Below are positions 24,042 through 33,582 of a stretch of DNA of 64,000 nt, one piece after another. Origin of the DNA: CBDESM01 sp965242485 (GTDB lineage: Bacteria; Chloroflexota; Dehalococcoidia; Bin125); the NCBI GenBank assembly GCA_965242485.1, contig CBDESM010000002.1, positions 62,001 through 126,000 on the forward strand, given 5' to 3'. The notes beneath the pieces are model-generated. The model did not search any database and was not told where the DNA came from. It worked only from the letters and a program-made list of their open reading frames with translations. The translations under genes were made by a program, and so were the position numbers. The number at the start of each line of letters is the position of its first letter. Within the stretch, counting starts at the first letter, position 1.

Positions 24042-25208
24042 CTATGCCAGGTTGTTGACGTTGGTGACGAGGTTGTAGATGAACCAGCCGTCGTCGACGC
24101 CGAAGGTTTCGGGCTTGGCGCGGAGGTTGTCGCGCATGATGCCGAGGCCGTCGGTGTACGGCTCGAAGGAGACGATCTTGTCGTGGCGGACGCGGAAGCG
24201 CTCGCGTTCGCCGTGGAAGTAGAGGTGCTTGGTGGTGACGCCGAGCATGCCGGTGTCGGCGAGGATCGTGACCTCGCGGGAGTGGCTGCGGCCGCGGAAC
24301 TGGCTGGGGCGGAGGTAGACGCCGCTGGCGACGCGGACGCTGACGCCCATCGAGCTGCCGCGGAACTCGCGCTCGGTCTTGGTTTTGTAGTACTTGGCGT
24401 CTTGGAAGACCCAGATCATGTCTTCCGATTTCATCAGGTTGAACGGCATCCGGCCGCCGAAATCCATGCGGTCGGGCAGGTGGCCGTCCATGACGTCGCG
24501 CAGGACGCCGGCTTGGACGAGCTTGGTGAAGCGCCCGTTGCCGTCGAGCTGGGATTGGGAGAGATCGAAGTGCTGCATGAAGCGGCCGAGCGAGGCTTCT
24601 TCGTCCTGCGAGAGGAGGCCGTCCTCCAGGGCTTCGTCGACGGCGCGGCCCCAAGCGACGGGGGAGAAGCGGCGGGCGGCGGACTGGGCGAAGCCGAGCT
24701 GGTCGAGTTCTTGGTCCATCTCGGGCAGGGAGATGTTGCCGTGCGCCGCGTCGACGATGATTCCCTCGGCTTGGCGGCGGATGCGTTCCGCCTCGCGCTG
24801 CTCGCGGACCGCGATCGCCTGCTCGAAGTCGCGCCAGGAGTTGCGGTGGTCGAGATCGGCCCGGCTCAGTTCGTAGTGCTCTTGGAAGCGGCGCAGCGCG
24901 GCTTCTTCTTCTTGGCTGAGCAGATCGTCGGACAGCGATTCGCGGAGCACGTCGCGCCAAGCTTCGGCTTGCGCGGAGCGGGCGCGTTCCGGTGCCATCT
25001 CCAGCGCTTCGAGCACTTCGTCGGCTTGGGAAGGGTCCATGTTGCCGCGGGCGGCGGGCTTGAGGACGCGCAGCGCGGAGGCACGGACTTCGGCGATGCG
25101 CCGTTCTTCGGCCTGCTCGGCCGCCTTGCACGCGAGGTGCTTGGGCCCGAACGCCTTCAGCGTCTCGCGGAAGCCGACATCCTCGCCGCAGATCGAACAG
25201 GCGGGCAT
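24042..25208 (-). CDS. Zinc-ribbon, tandem helical repeat and PH-like domain protein
   Basis: 388 residues. The N-terminus has a small zinc-binding site, C4-C7 and H24-C27 (CSICGEDVG ... KHLACK). Two homologous helical units follow, marked by LLSQEEEAALRRFQEHYELS and LLSQDEEASLGRFMQHFDLS, each ~110 residues. The last ~125 residues (MIWVFQDAKYYKTKTEREF onward) look like the PH/GRAM-like domain of bacterial proteins often annotated as SHOCT- or zinc-ribbon-associated. No enzymatic motif is visible. It sits between enolase-superfamily and enoyl-CoA hydratase genes; a link to metabolism is not evident. Possibly an adaptor or stress protein. Confidence 0.6.
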   Translation of the reverse strand: MPACSICGEDVGFRETLKAFGPKHLACKAAEQAEERRIAEVRASALRVLKPAARGNMDPSQADEVLEALEMAPERARSAQAEAWRDVLRESLSDDLLSQEEEAALRRFQEHYELSRADLDHRNSWRDFEQAIAVREQREAERIRRQAEGIIVDAAHGNISLPEMDQELDQLGFAQSAARRFSPVAWGRAVDEALEDGLLSQDEEASLGRFMQHFDLSQSQLDGNGRFTKLVQAGVLRDVMDGHLPDRMDFGGRMPFNLMKSEDMIWVFQDAKYYKTKTEREFRGSSMGVSVRVASGVYLRPSQFRGRSHSREVTILADTGMLGVTTKHLYFHGERERFRVRHDKIVSFEPYTDGLGIMRDNLRAKPETFGVDDGWFIYNLVTNVNNLA

Positions 25209-25215
25209 CTGACGC

Positions 25216-26040
25216 CTAGCGGCCGGTGAAGCGGGCGGGGCGCTTTTCGAGGAAGCTGTTGATGCCCTCTTGGCGGTCCTCGCTTTGGCCGGAGATGCCG
25301 AGCGCCCAAGCTTCGCGTTCGAGCTGGCCGTCGAAGTCGGCGTTCGCGCCGTGCTGGACGAGGCGCTTGGTGAGTTCGATGGCCAGGCTGGGGCCGCGGG
25401 CGATGCGCTCGGCCAGGGCGAGCGATTCGGGCATCAGGCGCTCCGGGTCGACGACGCGGTTGACGATGCCCCACTCGGAGGCTTGGGCGGCGTCGACGCT
25501 GTCGCCGGTGAACATCATCTCGAGCGCGCGCCCGGTGCCGATCAGGCGGGGCAGGTGGTAGGTGCTGCCGGTGTCGGGCGAGATGGCGCGGTGGACGAAG
25601 GCGGAGACGAAGCGGGCGTTGGTCGAGGCGATGCGGATGTCGCAGGCGAGGGCGAGCGACATGCCGGCGCCGGCGGCCGCGCCGTTGACGGCGGCGATGG
25701 TGGGCTTGGGGTAGGCCTTGAGGGTGCTGAAGAGCGAGCCCCAGTGGCCGATCGGGGCCTCGGCGTGGCGGCGGTATTCGCGCCCGGCCAGTTCGCGGCC
25801 GGCTTCGCGCGCTTCGGCGTCCTCGCCGACGTCGGCGCCGGCGCAGAAGCCGCGGCCCTCGCCGGTGATCACCAGCACCTTGACGGAGTCGTCGTGGCGG
25901 GTGCCTTCGAGCACGTCGAGCAGCTCATGGACGAGGCGCCCGCCGACGGCGTTCATTTTCTCGGGGCGCATCAGGGTGGCGACGGCGACGCCTTCGGATT
26001 CTCCGTCGAGGCGCTCGACGCTGACGTGCTGGTACTCCAT
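25216..26040 (-). CDS. Enoyl-CoA hydratase/isomerase family protein
   Basis: 274 residues, a typical crotonase length. The oxyanion-hole segments are GFCAGADVGED and NGAAAGAGMSLALACD. The region around residues 140-150 (FVHRAISPDTGSTYHLPRL) is a degenerate version of the hydratase catalytic loop, with Asp-Thr where hydratases usually place a Glu. This is common in isomerase- or other crotonase-type enzymes. AAGGAG precedes the ATG. It probably forms an operon with the SDR just upstream (24 nt gap). Confidence 0.83.
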   Translation of the reverse strand: MEYQHVSVERLDGESEGVAVATLMRPEKMNAVGGRLVHELLDVLEGTRHDDSVKVLVITGEGRGFCAGADVGEDAEAREAGRELAGREYRRHAEAPIGHWGSLFSTLKAYPKPTIAAVNGAAAGAGMSLALACDIRIASTNARFVSAFVHRAISPDTGSTYHLPRLIGTGRALEMMFTGDSVDAAQASEWGIVNRVVDPERLMPESLALAERIARGPSLAIELTKRLVQHGANADFDGQLEREAWALGISGQSEDRQEGINSFLEKRPARFTGR

Positions 26041-26064
26041 GTCCTGCTCCTTCGCGCGCCGCGG

Positions 26065-26844
26065 CTAGACCTTGTAGCCGCCGTCGACGCTGATGACCTG
26101 TCCGGTGATGCCGGCGGCCTCGGGGGCGGCGAGCAGCGCGGCCATGGGGCCGAGCTCCTCGGGCTCGAGGACGCGGTTCTGCAAGTTTTCGGAGGCGCGC
26201 CAAGCATGCGCCTCTTCGGCCGAGATGCCGGCGGCGCGGCCCATCGCCTCCCAATCGACCAAGGCCGTGTTGGTCCAGCCGGGGCAGAGGCAGTTGACGG
26301 TGATTCCGTGCGCGGCAGTGTCGTGGGCGAGCGCGCGGGTGAAGCCGATCAGGCCGTGCTTGGCTGTCGTGTAGGCGAGCGCGCCGCCGGAGCGCTTGGC
26401 GTAGCCGGAGCCGATGTTGATGATGCGGCCGTAGCCGCGCTCGCGCATGCCCGGCAGCGCCTCGCGGGTCGTCCAGTAAGCGGAGGTGAGATTGAGCGCG
26501 AGGTTGGCTTCGAAGACGTCGTCGTCGTGGTCGAAGGGGTCCTGGGAGCCGCGCAGGGGCGCGCCGCCGCCGACATTGTTGACGAGGATGTCGGCGGAGC
26601 CGAACTCGGCCGCGGCGCGGCGGACGGGCTCTTTGGCCTGGTCGCGGTCGAGCGCGTCGGCCACGACGCCGAGTGCGCGCGGGCCGATCGCGCGGATTTC
26701 GGCGGCGACGGCGTCGAGCTGCTCCCACGTGCGCGAGGAGATGACGATGTCCGCGCCGTCGCGGGCGAGGTCGAGCGCGATGGCACGGCCGATCCCGCGC
26801 CCGCCGCCGGTGATCACGGCGACCTTGCCGTCCAGCCTGCCCAT
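26065..26844 (-). CDS. Short-chain dehydrogenase/reductase
   Basis: 259 residues, classical SDR. The cofactor motif is TGGGRGIG, the NNVG-type motif is VNNVGGG, the catalytic Ser is in INIGSGYA and the YxxxK is YTTAK. The C-terminal TGQVISVDGGYKV is typical. An Arg in SSRTWEQ after strand 2 suggests NADP preference. The start at 26844 has a strong GGGGAGG; the frame is open further upstream but lacks support. First gene of the SDR, enoyl-CoA hydratase and zinc-ribbon run. Confidence 0.87.
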   Translation of the reverse strand: MGRLDGKVAVITGGGRGIGRAIALDLARDGADIVISSRTWEQLDAVAAEIRAIGPRALGVVADALDRDQAKEPVRRAAAEFGSADILVNNVGGGAPLRGSQDPFDHDDDVFEANLALNLTSAYWTTREALPGMRERGYGRIINIGSGYAKRSGGALAYTTAKHGLIGFTRALAHDTAAHGITVNCLCPGWTNTALVDWEAMGRAAGISAEEAHAWRASENLQNRVLEPEELGPMAALLAAPEAAGITGQVISVDGGYKV

Positions 26845-26914
26845 GCGCGCCTCCCCTGCGCGGATGCTAGCGCCTGCCCGCACGGGGCACGCGCGGAGGC
26901 GATTGAAGGCCGTA

Positions 26915-27214
26915 TCAAATGGGCCGGCGCTGGTGGCCGCTGCGGAAGATCGACACCGTGCCGACCAGCAGCTGCGACGGAAACCAGAGGCGCTCGCGCC
27001 CTTCGCAGTCCAGATAATGGATTCGACCCACCCGCCGGCCGTCGAGGTCGCGGATGATCCAGTAGGACGAGAGGCCATCGCAGCTCTTCGCTGGAGTAGG
27101 CTCGCGTTCCAATTCCTCGACGTAGCAACCGCCGGCGATCAGGCCGCGAATTTCGAGCGCGTCGAACAGGTCGCGCAATTCGTACTCGGGAACTCGTATG
27201 CTGGGTTTGGGCAA
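26915..27214 (-). CDS. Small hypothetical protein
   Basis: About 99 residues from TTG 27214 (the only standard start near a sensible N-terminus; no clear Shine-Dalgarno). Segments are RVPEYELRDLFDALEIRGL, then SYWIIRDLDGRRVGRIHYLD and RERLWFPSQLLVGTVSIF. The tryptophan-rich strand pattern looks like a real protein, but no family is recognised. It is divergent from another small gene starting at 27227, with only 12 nt between the start codons. Confidence 0.4.
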   Translation of the reverse strand: MPKPSIRVPEYELRDLFDALEIRGLIAGGCYVEELEREPTPAKSCDGLSSYWIIRDLDGRRVGRIHYLDCEGRERLWFPSQLLVGTVSIFRSGHQRRPI

Positions 27215-27226
27215 GGGGAAGCGCCA

Positions 27227-27499
27227 ATGCTTGACGAGGCCGTGGTTCGACGCGAATTCCTCAGTCTCTTGGAGCGGTACTTGGCGGGCGGGGCGCCAGT
27301 CTACGAGTACCTCGAATTCGAGGCGGGCTATTGGGCGGATGCGGACGATCTGGGCAGCGAGCTGCGGGGGCAAATGTCGCTTCTCTCGCTGCTTGCAGCG
27401 GAGTACGAGACGGAGTTGCGGCCGCTGTCCGATTTCGAGGAAGCCGCGCGGGAGATCGTCGCCGCCGCGAGGCCGCGGGCGGTCGCAGCGGCCAGCTAG
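27227..27499 (+). CDS. Small hypothetical protein
   Basis: 90 residues, helical and acidic: FLSLLERYLAGGAPVYEYLE, then LRGQMSLLSLLAAEYETELR, with an alanine-rich tail. AAGGGGAAG precedes the ATG, which supports translation. It is divergent from the small gene at 26915. The two may work together as a pair, but nothing beyond position supports that. It ends 38 nt before the stop of the giant exported-protein gene. Confidence 0.5.
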   Translation: MLDEAVVRREFLSLLERYLAGGAPVYEYLEFEAGYWADADDLGSELRGQMSLLSLLAAEYETELRPLSDFEEAAREIVAAARPRAVAAAS

Positions 27500-27537
27500 C
27501 CGTACGGACCGCTTGACATGCCGCAGCGGCGGCAGTG

Positions 27538-30500
27538 TCAGGCGGGGATCAGGCTGAGGTTGTCGCCTACGGCGATGGCGAAGTCTACGGAGCCGGGGAT
27601 GACTTGGCCGCCGGATTCGGCGTAGCGGATCCAGCGACGGCCGTTCCAGAGTTTGACCGACTGCCAGTCGCCGGCGAGCGTGTCGAGCAGCGAGGAGGCG
27701 CGGCAGCCGGGCTGGCCGTCGTAGGTGACGTAGGAGAGGCCCTGCTCGGGGCGGACTTCGGAGAGCCAGCTGACGCTGCAGTCGTGCGGGAAGGCGGTGT
27801 CGACCACTTCGAGCACGGAGGCGTCGGGGTCTTCCGCGATGCCTCCGGCCCAGGCGCGGAGGATGCCGATCTCCTCGCCGAGCACGAGCACTTCGGCCGA
27901 TGCTTCGCCGTCGATCGTGGGGGTGAACTCCTCGAGCAGGGACGTGATCGCGATCGCGGCGGCGGTCGTCGGGCCGCCCTCGGGGGCGCGGGTGGTGGCG
28001 TCCCACCAGACCGGGGTGCCGTCGGCGACGGGGTTGCCGTACTCGTCGAGCACGCGGACGCGGAACTCGAAGGGGAGCTGGAAGCCGCGCGGCTCGGCGG
28101 AGACAACGACGACTTCGGCGGCGGGGCCGGCGATGTAGAAGTCGGCCCGCGCCATCTTGCCGTCGGCGGAGACGTGGAGCTGGTAGCGGCCCATCGCGAG
28201 CGGGTCGTCCGCGTCGGCGAGCACGCGCACGTGGTAGGTGCAGGAGGCGCGCTCGGCGGTGCAGCGCTCGGCGAGGGAGATGCGGTCGGCCGCGACGCGC
28301 TCGCCGCCGGGCCCGTAGATCGCGCCCTCGGAGGGTTCGGGGAAGGGGACGCGGCGCGAGTCCTGGTCGTAGGCGCGGGCGGTGAAGGAGGCCGAGTCGC
28401 GCCGCCCGCTTGCGGTCGCGTGGCGGTGCAGGTATTCGACCTTGTCCTCCAGCGCGATCCGAGTGGATTGCGGCGCGGCGAGCGCCCTGGCGGCGACGGG
28501 GTTGCCGTAGTCGATGAGGACTTCGGCCAGCAGCGGCTTGCCGCCTTCGGCGTTGACGATCACGGCGCAGACTTCGGTCTGGCCCGGCTCGCCGGGCGCG
28601 CGGAAGTTGATCGGCAGCGGCTGCAAGGGCGCGTCGCCGCTGATGGCGCGCATGACGAGCGGCCCATCGGAAGCGGAGCGGACCACGCGCGGGGAAGGCG
28701 GCGCCGGCAGGCAGGTGACGCCGGGCGGGCAGCCGCGGTGGGAGGCGGTGCCGCCGCCGGTCAGGATCACCAGCTTGATCTTGGCGACCGCCCTGGTCGG
28801 GACGTACTCGCCGTCCGGACCGCGCAGCACGAGCCGCAGGGGCACGTCCGACTCGACCGGCACCGAGCCGCTGCGTCCGTCGGCCCGCACCAGCCGCGCG
28901 GAGACGACCCGGACCGAGTCGTCGCCCGAATCTTCCTCGCAGGTGCCGATGCAGACCGGGCCCGTCGGGTGCTCCGGTTCTTCATTGATGGCGGGATCTA
29001 CGGGAACGGCCGGGTCTTCGGGATTTTCAGGATCTTCAGGGTTGTCCGGGCCGCCGGGGTTATCCGGGCCGCCCGGCTCGTCCGAGTCGCCGGGCCCGCC
29101 CGGGCCGCCGGGGCCCTGCGGAGCGCCCGGGCCCGTTGCAGCCGGTTCCGAGTAGCTGAGCTCGACCCATTGCAGGACGGCTTCGTTCTTGGCGGTGAGG
29201 CGCACGGCGAGGCGGGCGATGCCGGAAGCGCCGGCGGGCAGGCGGAAGCCGAAATCCAGCGCGGCGACCGCGGCCGCGTCGGACGAGTCACCGGCGGCCG
29301 TCTTCCAGGCGGCGCGGGAGATTTCGCAGATCGCGTGGTCGCTCGCCGTCGCGGAGCAGGCGCTCCAAGCGGCGCCGGCCGCGGAACGCACCTGCGCGCC
29401 GCTGAAGGCATCGGCGGCGGCGCGGCCGCTGCCGGCGGTGAAGACGTGGACGGAAACCGTGTCGATGTCGGCGTAGGTGATCGTGCCCGAACCGGCCAGC
29501 GGGGCGACGCTCAGGCGCACCTTGTTGAGCGTGTTCGCGCCGCGGACGTAGCGGCGGAAGTTGGCGTCGACGTCACCCGTCTCCAGCGCGCCGGCGGCGG
29601 TGTACGGGGTCAGCGCGGCCACCGGGAAGGTCTCGACGGGATGCTCGGGATCGGGCGCGATCCTGACGTTCGGGTCCTGCGGCGGGGCGATGATGATCGG
29701 CTGCAGCGGCGCGCCGTAGGCGACTTCGGTCCAGCTCGGCGTGCTGCCGCCGCCGGCGTAGAGCGCGACGGCAAGGCGGACATCGCCGTTCGTCGCGCTG
29801 GCCAGCCTGAAACCGAAGTCCAGCGAGCCGACCGTCTCCGTATCCGCGCTCGCGCTCGCGGCCGTCTTCCAGGCGGCGCGGCTGATCTCGCAGATCGCGT
29901 GGCCGGTCGCAGCGGCCGCGCAGGTACTCCAGGCCGCCCCGGCCGAGGAGCGGACGCTCGCGCCGGAGACGGCGTCGGAGGCGTCGCGGCCGCTGCCGCT
30001 GCCGAAGACATGGACGGCGACCTTGTCGATGCCCGCGTAGGTGATCGTGCCACTGCCACTGGCCGGGCCGACGCTGAGGCGGATCTTGTTCAGGGCGCTT
30101 GTGCCTTTGACGTAGCTGCGCGTGTTGGTCGAGACGTCGCCGGTCTCCAGCGCGCCGGCCGCGGTGTACGGGGTGATCTTGGCCGCCGGAGTCGGCGTCG
30201 GCGTTGATTCGGTCGGGGATGGCTCTTCGGGCGACTGCACCGAGGCCGCGTCGTAGGTCACTTCGGTCCAGCTCGGCGTGCTGCTGCCGCCGGCGTAGAG
30301 CGCGACGGCGAGGCGGACGGCGCCGCTCGTCGCGCTGGTCAGCTTGACGCTGAAGTCCAGCGAGCCGACCGTCTCCGTGTCGGCGCTCGCGCCTGCGGCC
30401 GTCTTCCAGGCAGCGCGGCTGATCTCGCAGTTGGCGAAGCCGGTCTGGGGCAGGGCGCAGGTGCTCCAAGCGCGCCCGTTGAAGTCCCAGATGCTGCCGG

Positions 30501-33168
30501 TGGCGAGGGAGTCGCCGATCGCGCGGCCGCTGCCCGCGCCGAAGAGGTAGACGGCGGCCTTGTCGATGGCCGAGTAGGTGATCGCATCGCTGCCGCTGGC
30601 GGGGCCGACGCTGAGGCGCACCTTGTTCCGCGTGCTGCCCGTCGCGTAGGTGCGGGAGGTGGTCCCGTCCGCTTCCAGCACGCCAGCCGAGGTGTACGGG
30701 GTCAGTTTCGCGGCGGGAGTCGTTGATGGAGTATCGGGCTGCGGCGCGGAATCCTCGGTCGGCGCCTCGACCTGCGCCGGCGCGCCGTAGGCGACTTCGG
30801 TCCAGCTCGGCGTCTCGCCGCCGCGGGCGTGGAGCGCGACCGCGAGGCGGACGCCGCCGGTCGTGGCGCTGGTCAGCTTGAAGCTGAAGTCCAGCGCGGC
30901 GACCGCGGCACTGTTGCTGCGCGCGCCCGTCGCCGTCTTCCAAGCACCCGGTTCGATTTCGCAGATCGCGTGGCCGGTTGCAACGGCCTCGCAGGTGCTC
31001 CAAGCGGCGCCGGTCGAGGAGCGGACGCTCGCGCCGGAGACCGCGTCGGCCGCATCGCGGCCGCTGCCCGCGCCGAAGACGTAGACGGCGGCCCGATTGA
31101 TGTCGGCGTAGGTGATCGTGCCGTCGCCGCTGGCCGGGCCGACGCTGAGGCGCACCTTGTTCAGGGCGCTGGCACCCTTGACGTAGCTGCGCGTGTTGGT
31201 TGCGATATCGCCGGTCTCCAACGCGCCGGCGGCGGTGTACGGGGTGATCTTGGCCACGGGCGTCGGTGACGGCGTCGGCGTCGGTGAGGACGTGATCGGC
31301 TGCGGTTGCGGGTCGGCGGGCGGGCTCGATTGCTGCGAGTAGGCCAGTTCGGTCCATTGGATCGCAGCGTCGGATGCGGAGGGGGCCAGCGCAGCGGCGA
31401 GGCGGATGCCGCCGGTGGTGCCGGCCGGGATGGAGAACGTGAACTCGATCGCGCCGACGTCGTCGCTATCGGCGCTCGCCCCGGCGGCGCGCTTGTAGTT
31501 GACCCGGTTGATCACGCAGATGTCGTGGTCGCCGCGGCCGGCGCAGGCGTTCCAGCTGCCGCCGCCGACGGCGTAGGCGAACGAGCCGATGATGAAGGCG
31601 GAGTCGGCGCGGCCGCTTGCGCCGCTGAAGACGGTGATCTTGATGCTGTCGAATTCGGAGTAGGCGGCGGCGTTGCCGTCGGAGTCGACCACGCTCAGCT
31701 GCACGCGCTGGCGGCCCGTGCCGGCGGCGTAGCTGCGGGAGTTGGCGGAGAGGTCGCCCGTTTCCAGCGCGCCGGCGGACGTGTAGGGGACCAGCTTCGC
31801 GGTCGGCGGCTCGGCCGGCTCGGGCTGCACCGGCTGCGTGACCGGGGCGGTCGGCTGCTCGGTCGCCGCGGCGGGATCGCCGTAGGCCAGCTCGGCCCAG
31901 CCGCTGCCGGAGCGGGAGGAGTCGGTGAACTGGGCGAACAGGCGGACCTTGCCGGCGGTGCCGGCGGGCAGCGTGAAGCTGAAGTCGACGCCGCTCTCGG
32001 CATCGCTGGACGGCCCGAACAAGGCCGCCCCGAGCAGGGCCTGGTGGCGCAGGAGGGCATGTTCGATGTGGGCGACGGAGTAGAGCGACGGGGTCATCGT
32101 GCAGGGCCAGTGGGCGCTGCTTTGGGCCTGGCAGCCGTGCCAGGAGTTGGCCCCATCCGCGGTCTTGATGCCCGCGCCGCTGACCGCGTCGGAGGCGGCG
32201 CGGCCGCTGGCGCCGGCGAAGATGCCGATGCGGACGCTGGTGAAGTGGACGAAGTGCGCGGCCCGCAGCGGCTCGGTCGCCGAGGCCATGATCCGGATGC
32301 GCACCTTGTTCGGCGTCGTGCCGGTCGAGTAGTCCCGCGTGTTGGTGGAGACGTCGCCGCTCTCCAGCGCGCCGTCGGAGCCGTAGGGCTTGAGTTCGAC
32401 CGAGAGGTCGGGCTCGGCCGAGTCGTAGCTCAGTTCGGCCCAAGTGTCGCTGGAGGCGTGCACGTGCCGGTGCTTGGCGGCGACGCGGATCGCGCCGGTC
32501 GTCGCGGAGGGGACGCTGAAGCTGATCTGGAAGGTCATCTCGACCTTGTTGCCGATCTTGGTCCCGTTCTCGCGGTAGTGGTCGGCGGCGCTGATCACGC
32601 AGATGTCGTCGTCGCCGCTGGTGCATGCGCTCCAGCTGCCCCCGTCGGCCGGGCGGTAGCCCTTCGCGCCGCTGACGGCGTCCGAGTCGGCGCGCCCCGA
32701 GGAGCCGTTGAAGACGTAGAAGGTGAGCGCCCCGAAGTGCTGCTGGTAGCGGGTGCCTCTGACCGGGCAGAGCAGCCAGTTGAGGTGGCCGCTGTTCACG
32801 CAGGAGTGCGTGATCTTGAGCTGGACGCGGTTGCGCGCGCTGGCGCCGTTGTCGTAGTGGAGGTGTCCCCCGGTTTGCGCGCTGCCGGCGGCGTCCAGGG
32901 CGGTCAGAGCCAGCGGCGGCGGGTCGAAGGTGGCGACGCCGACCCAGGAGTTCGGGTTGTGAGCCGAAACGGGCTGGATCGCGAGCGCGGCCAAGGCGAT
33001 GGCGGCCGCAGCGGCGGCAATCAGGACCGCGCAGCCGGCTGCGGGCGCGGGCGCACGGAGCCGCAACCGCCGCGCGAACCGGACGCTGGCGAGGAGCCGG
33101 GAGGGCGCGGCTGCGAGCGCCCTCGGCGGTCTGGTCTGTTGGAAGAAGTCGGAGCCCTGCATCATCAT
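27538..33168 (-). CDS. Giant exported repeat protein with seven ~180-residue repeats and Ig-like C-terminal region
   Basis: 1,876 residues. An unusually long signal sequence ends QPVSA near residue 69. About seven repeats follow, beginning near residues 75, 255, 460, 640, 820, 995 and 1185. Each opens with a PYT-x-AGALE(T)GD-like phrase, contains a Cys pair (AWSTC ... GHAICEI) and closes with W(T/A)E(L/V)-x-Y. A Gly/Pro/Asp/Glu linker lies at ~1350-1400. The rest looks like Ig-like domains (VLDEYGNPVADGTPVWW) and ends in LWNGRRWIRYAESGG. No sortase motif or S-layer homology domain is seen. GGAGAG lies just before three consecutive ATGs; the third (33162) has the best spacing. Probably surface-located; the cysteine pairs would form disulphides. 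Function unknown. Confidence 0.75.
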   Translation of the reverse strand: MMMQGSDFFQQTRPPRALAAAPSRLLASVRFARRLRLRAPAPAAGCAVLIAAAAAAIALAALAIQPVSAHNPNSWVGVATFDPPPLALTALDAAGSAQTGGHLHYDNGASARNRVQLKITHSCVNSGHLNWLLCPVRGTRYQQHFGALTFYVFNGSSGRADSDAVSGAKGYRPADGGSWSACTSGDDDICVISAADHYRENGTKIGNKVEMTFQISFSVPSATTGAIRVAAKHRHVHASSDTWAELSYDSAEPDLSVELKPYGSDGALESGDVSTNTRDYSTGTTPNKVRIRIMASATEPLRAAHFVHFTSVRIGIFAGASGRAASDAVSGAGIKTADGANSWHGCQAQSSAHWPCTMTPSLYSVAHIEHALLRHQALLGAALFGPSSDAESGVDFSFTLPAGTAGKVRLFAQFTDSSRSGSGWAELAYGDPAAATEQPTAPVTQPVQPEPAEPPTAKLVPYTSAGALETGDLSANSRSYAAGTGRQRVQLSVVDSDGNAAAYSEFDSIKITVFSGASGRADSAFIIGSFAYAVGGGSWNACAGRGDHDICVINRVNYKRAAGASADSDDVGAIEFTFSIPAGTTGGIRLAAALAPSASDAAIQWTELAYSQQSSPPADPQPQPITSSPTPTPSPTPVAKITPYTAAGALETGDIATNTRSYVKGASALNKVRLSVGPASGDGTITYADINRAAVYVFGAGSGRDAADAVSGASVRSSTGAAWSTCEAVATGHAICEIEPGAWKTATGARSNSAAVAALDFSFKLTSATTGGVRLAVALHARGGETPSWTEVAYGAPAQVEAPTEDSAPQPDTPSTTPAAKLTPYTSAGVLEADGTTSRTYATGSTRNKVRLSVGPASGSDAITYSAIDKAAVYLFGAGSGRAIGDSLATGSIWDFNGRAWSTCALPQTGFANCEISRAAWKTAAGASADTETVGSLDFSVKLTSATSGAVRLAVALYAGGSSTPSWTEVTYDAASVQSPEEPSPTESTPTPTPAAKITPYTAAGALETGDVSTNTRSYVKGTSALNKIRLSVGPASGSGTITYAGIDKVAVHVFGSGSGRDASDAVSGASVRSSAGAAWSTCAAAATGHAICEISRAAWKTAASASADTETVGSLDFGFRLASATNGDVRLAVALYAGGGSTPSWTEVAYGAPLQPIIIAPPQDPNVRIAPDPEHPVETFPVAALTPYTAAGALETGDVDANFRRYVRGANTLNKVRLSVAPLAGSGTITYADIDTVSVHVFTAGSGRAAADAFSGAQVRSAAGAAWSACSATASDHAICEISRAAWKTAAGDSSDAAAVAALDFGFRLPAGASGIARLAVRLTAKNEAVLQWVELSYSEPAATGPGAPQGPGGPGGPGDSDEPGGPDNPGGPDNPEDPENPEDPAVPVDPAINEEPEHPTGPVCIGTCEEDSGDDSVRVVSARLVRADGRSGSVPVESDVPLRLVLRGPDGEYVPTRAVAKIKLVILTGGGTASHRGCPPGVTCLPAPPSPRVVRSASDGPLVMRAISGDAPLQPLPINFRAPGEPGQTEVCAVIVNAEGGKPLLAEVLIDYGNPVAARALAAPQSTRIALEDKVEYLHRHATASGRRDSASFTARAYDQDSRRVPFPEPSEGAIYGPGGERVAADRISLAERCTAERASCTYHVRVLADADDPLAMGRYQLHVSADGKMARADFYIAGPAAEVVVVSAEPRGFQLPFEFRVRVLDEYGNPVADGTPVWWDATTRAPEGGPTTAAAIAITSLLEEFTPTIDGEASAEVLVLGEEIGILRAWAGGIAEDPDASVLEVVDTAFPHDCSVSWLSEVRPEQGLSYVTYDGQPGCRASSLLDTLAGDWQSVKLWNGRRWIRYAESGGQVIPGSVDFAIAVGDNLSLIPA

Positions 33169-33560
33169 CTCTCCTCTGGCGCATCAACCGCGCCAAGTCG
33201 CGCCCGCGCCTCTCGGCGGGCGCGTTCCGAACCGCTAAGAGGTCATTGCGCCCCCCTTCCCGCGGCCGATGCCGCGAACGCGAAGGGATGCGCGATGGGA
33301 CCCCGCGGCAGCGGCGGAGCCGGCGGAAACTTGTTCAATGCCGGGGGCGCGAACGGAGCGGCGCGGCGATTCGGCGCCGCGCAGTCGAGAGGTGAAGGGG
33401 ATGCAGCTTCTATCGAATGGGAAGGTGTGCGTAGAAAGTATTGATAGGGTGCAATCCGCCCGACTTATCGTTGAAACATCGCCGTAACGAACCAGCCCGC
33501 GAGCAGCATGCTTGCAGCCACCCAGCCGTTGATTCCGGTCGGTGATTGAACAAGTTTCTG

Positions 33561-33582
33561 CTTCGTTCCGATGTGAACGAAG
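33561..33582. repeat. 8-bp inverted repeat
   Basis: CTTCGTTC (33561-33568) and GAACGAAG (33575-33582) are exact complements separated by 6 nt. The repeat lies in the AT-richer part of the intergenic region, about 400 bp upstream of the giant exported-protein gene; a hairpin or operator is possible. Confidence 0.35.

Noticed and set aside
27535..30207. Long plus-strand frame antisense to the giant repeat protein
   Set aside because: It mirrors the repeat structure of the minus-strand gene and has no ribosome site or recognisable domain.
27538..33168. CRISPR array
   Set aside because: The periodicity here is ~540 bp and coding, far longer than a CRISPR repeat-spacer unit; no cas genes are present. 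Cas4-like cysteines at 43-44 kb belong to AddB.
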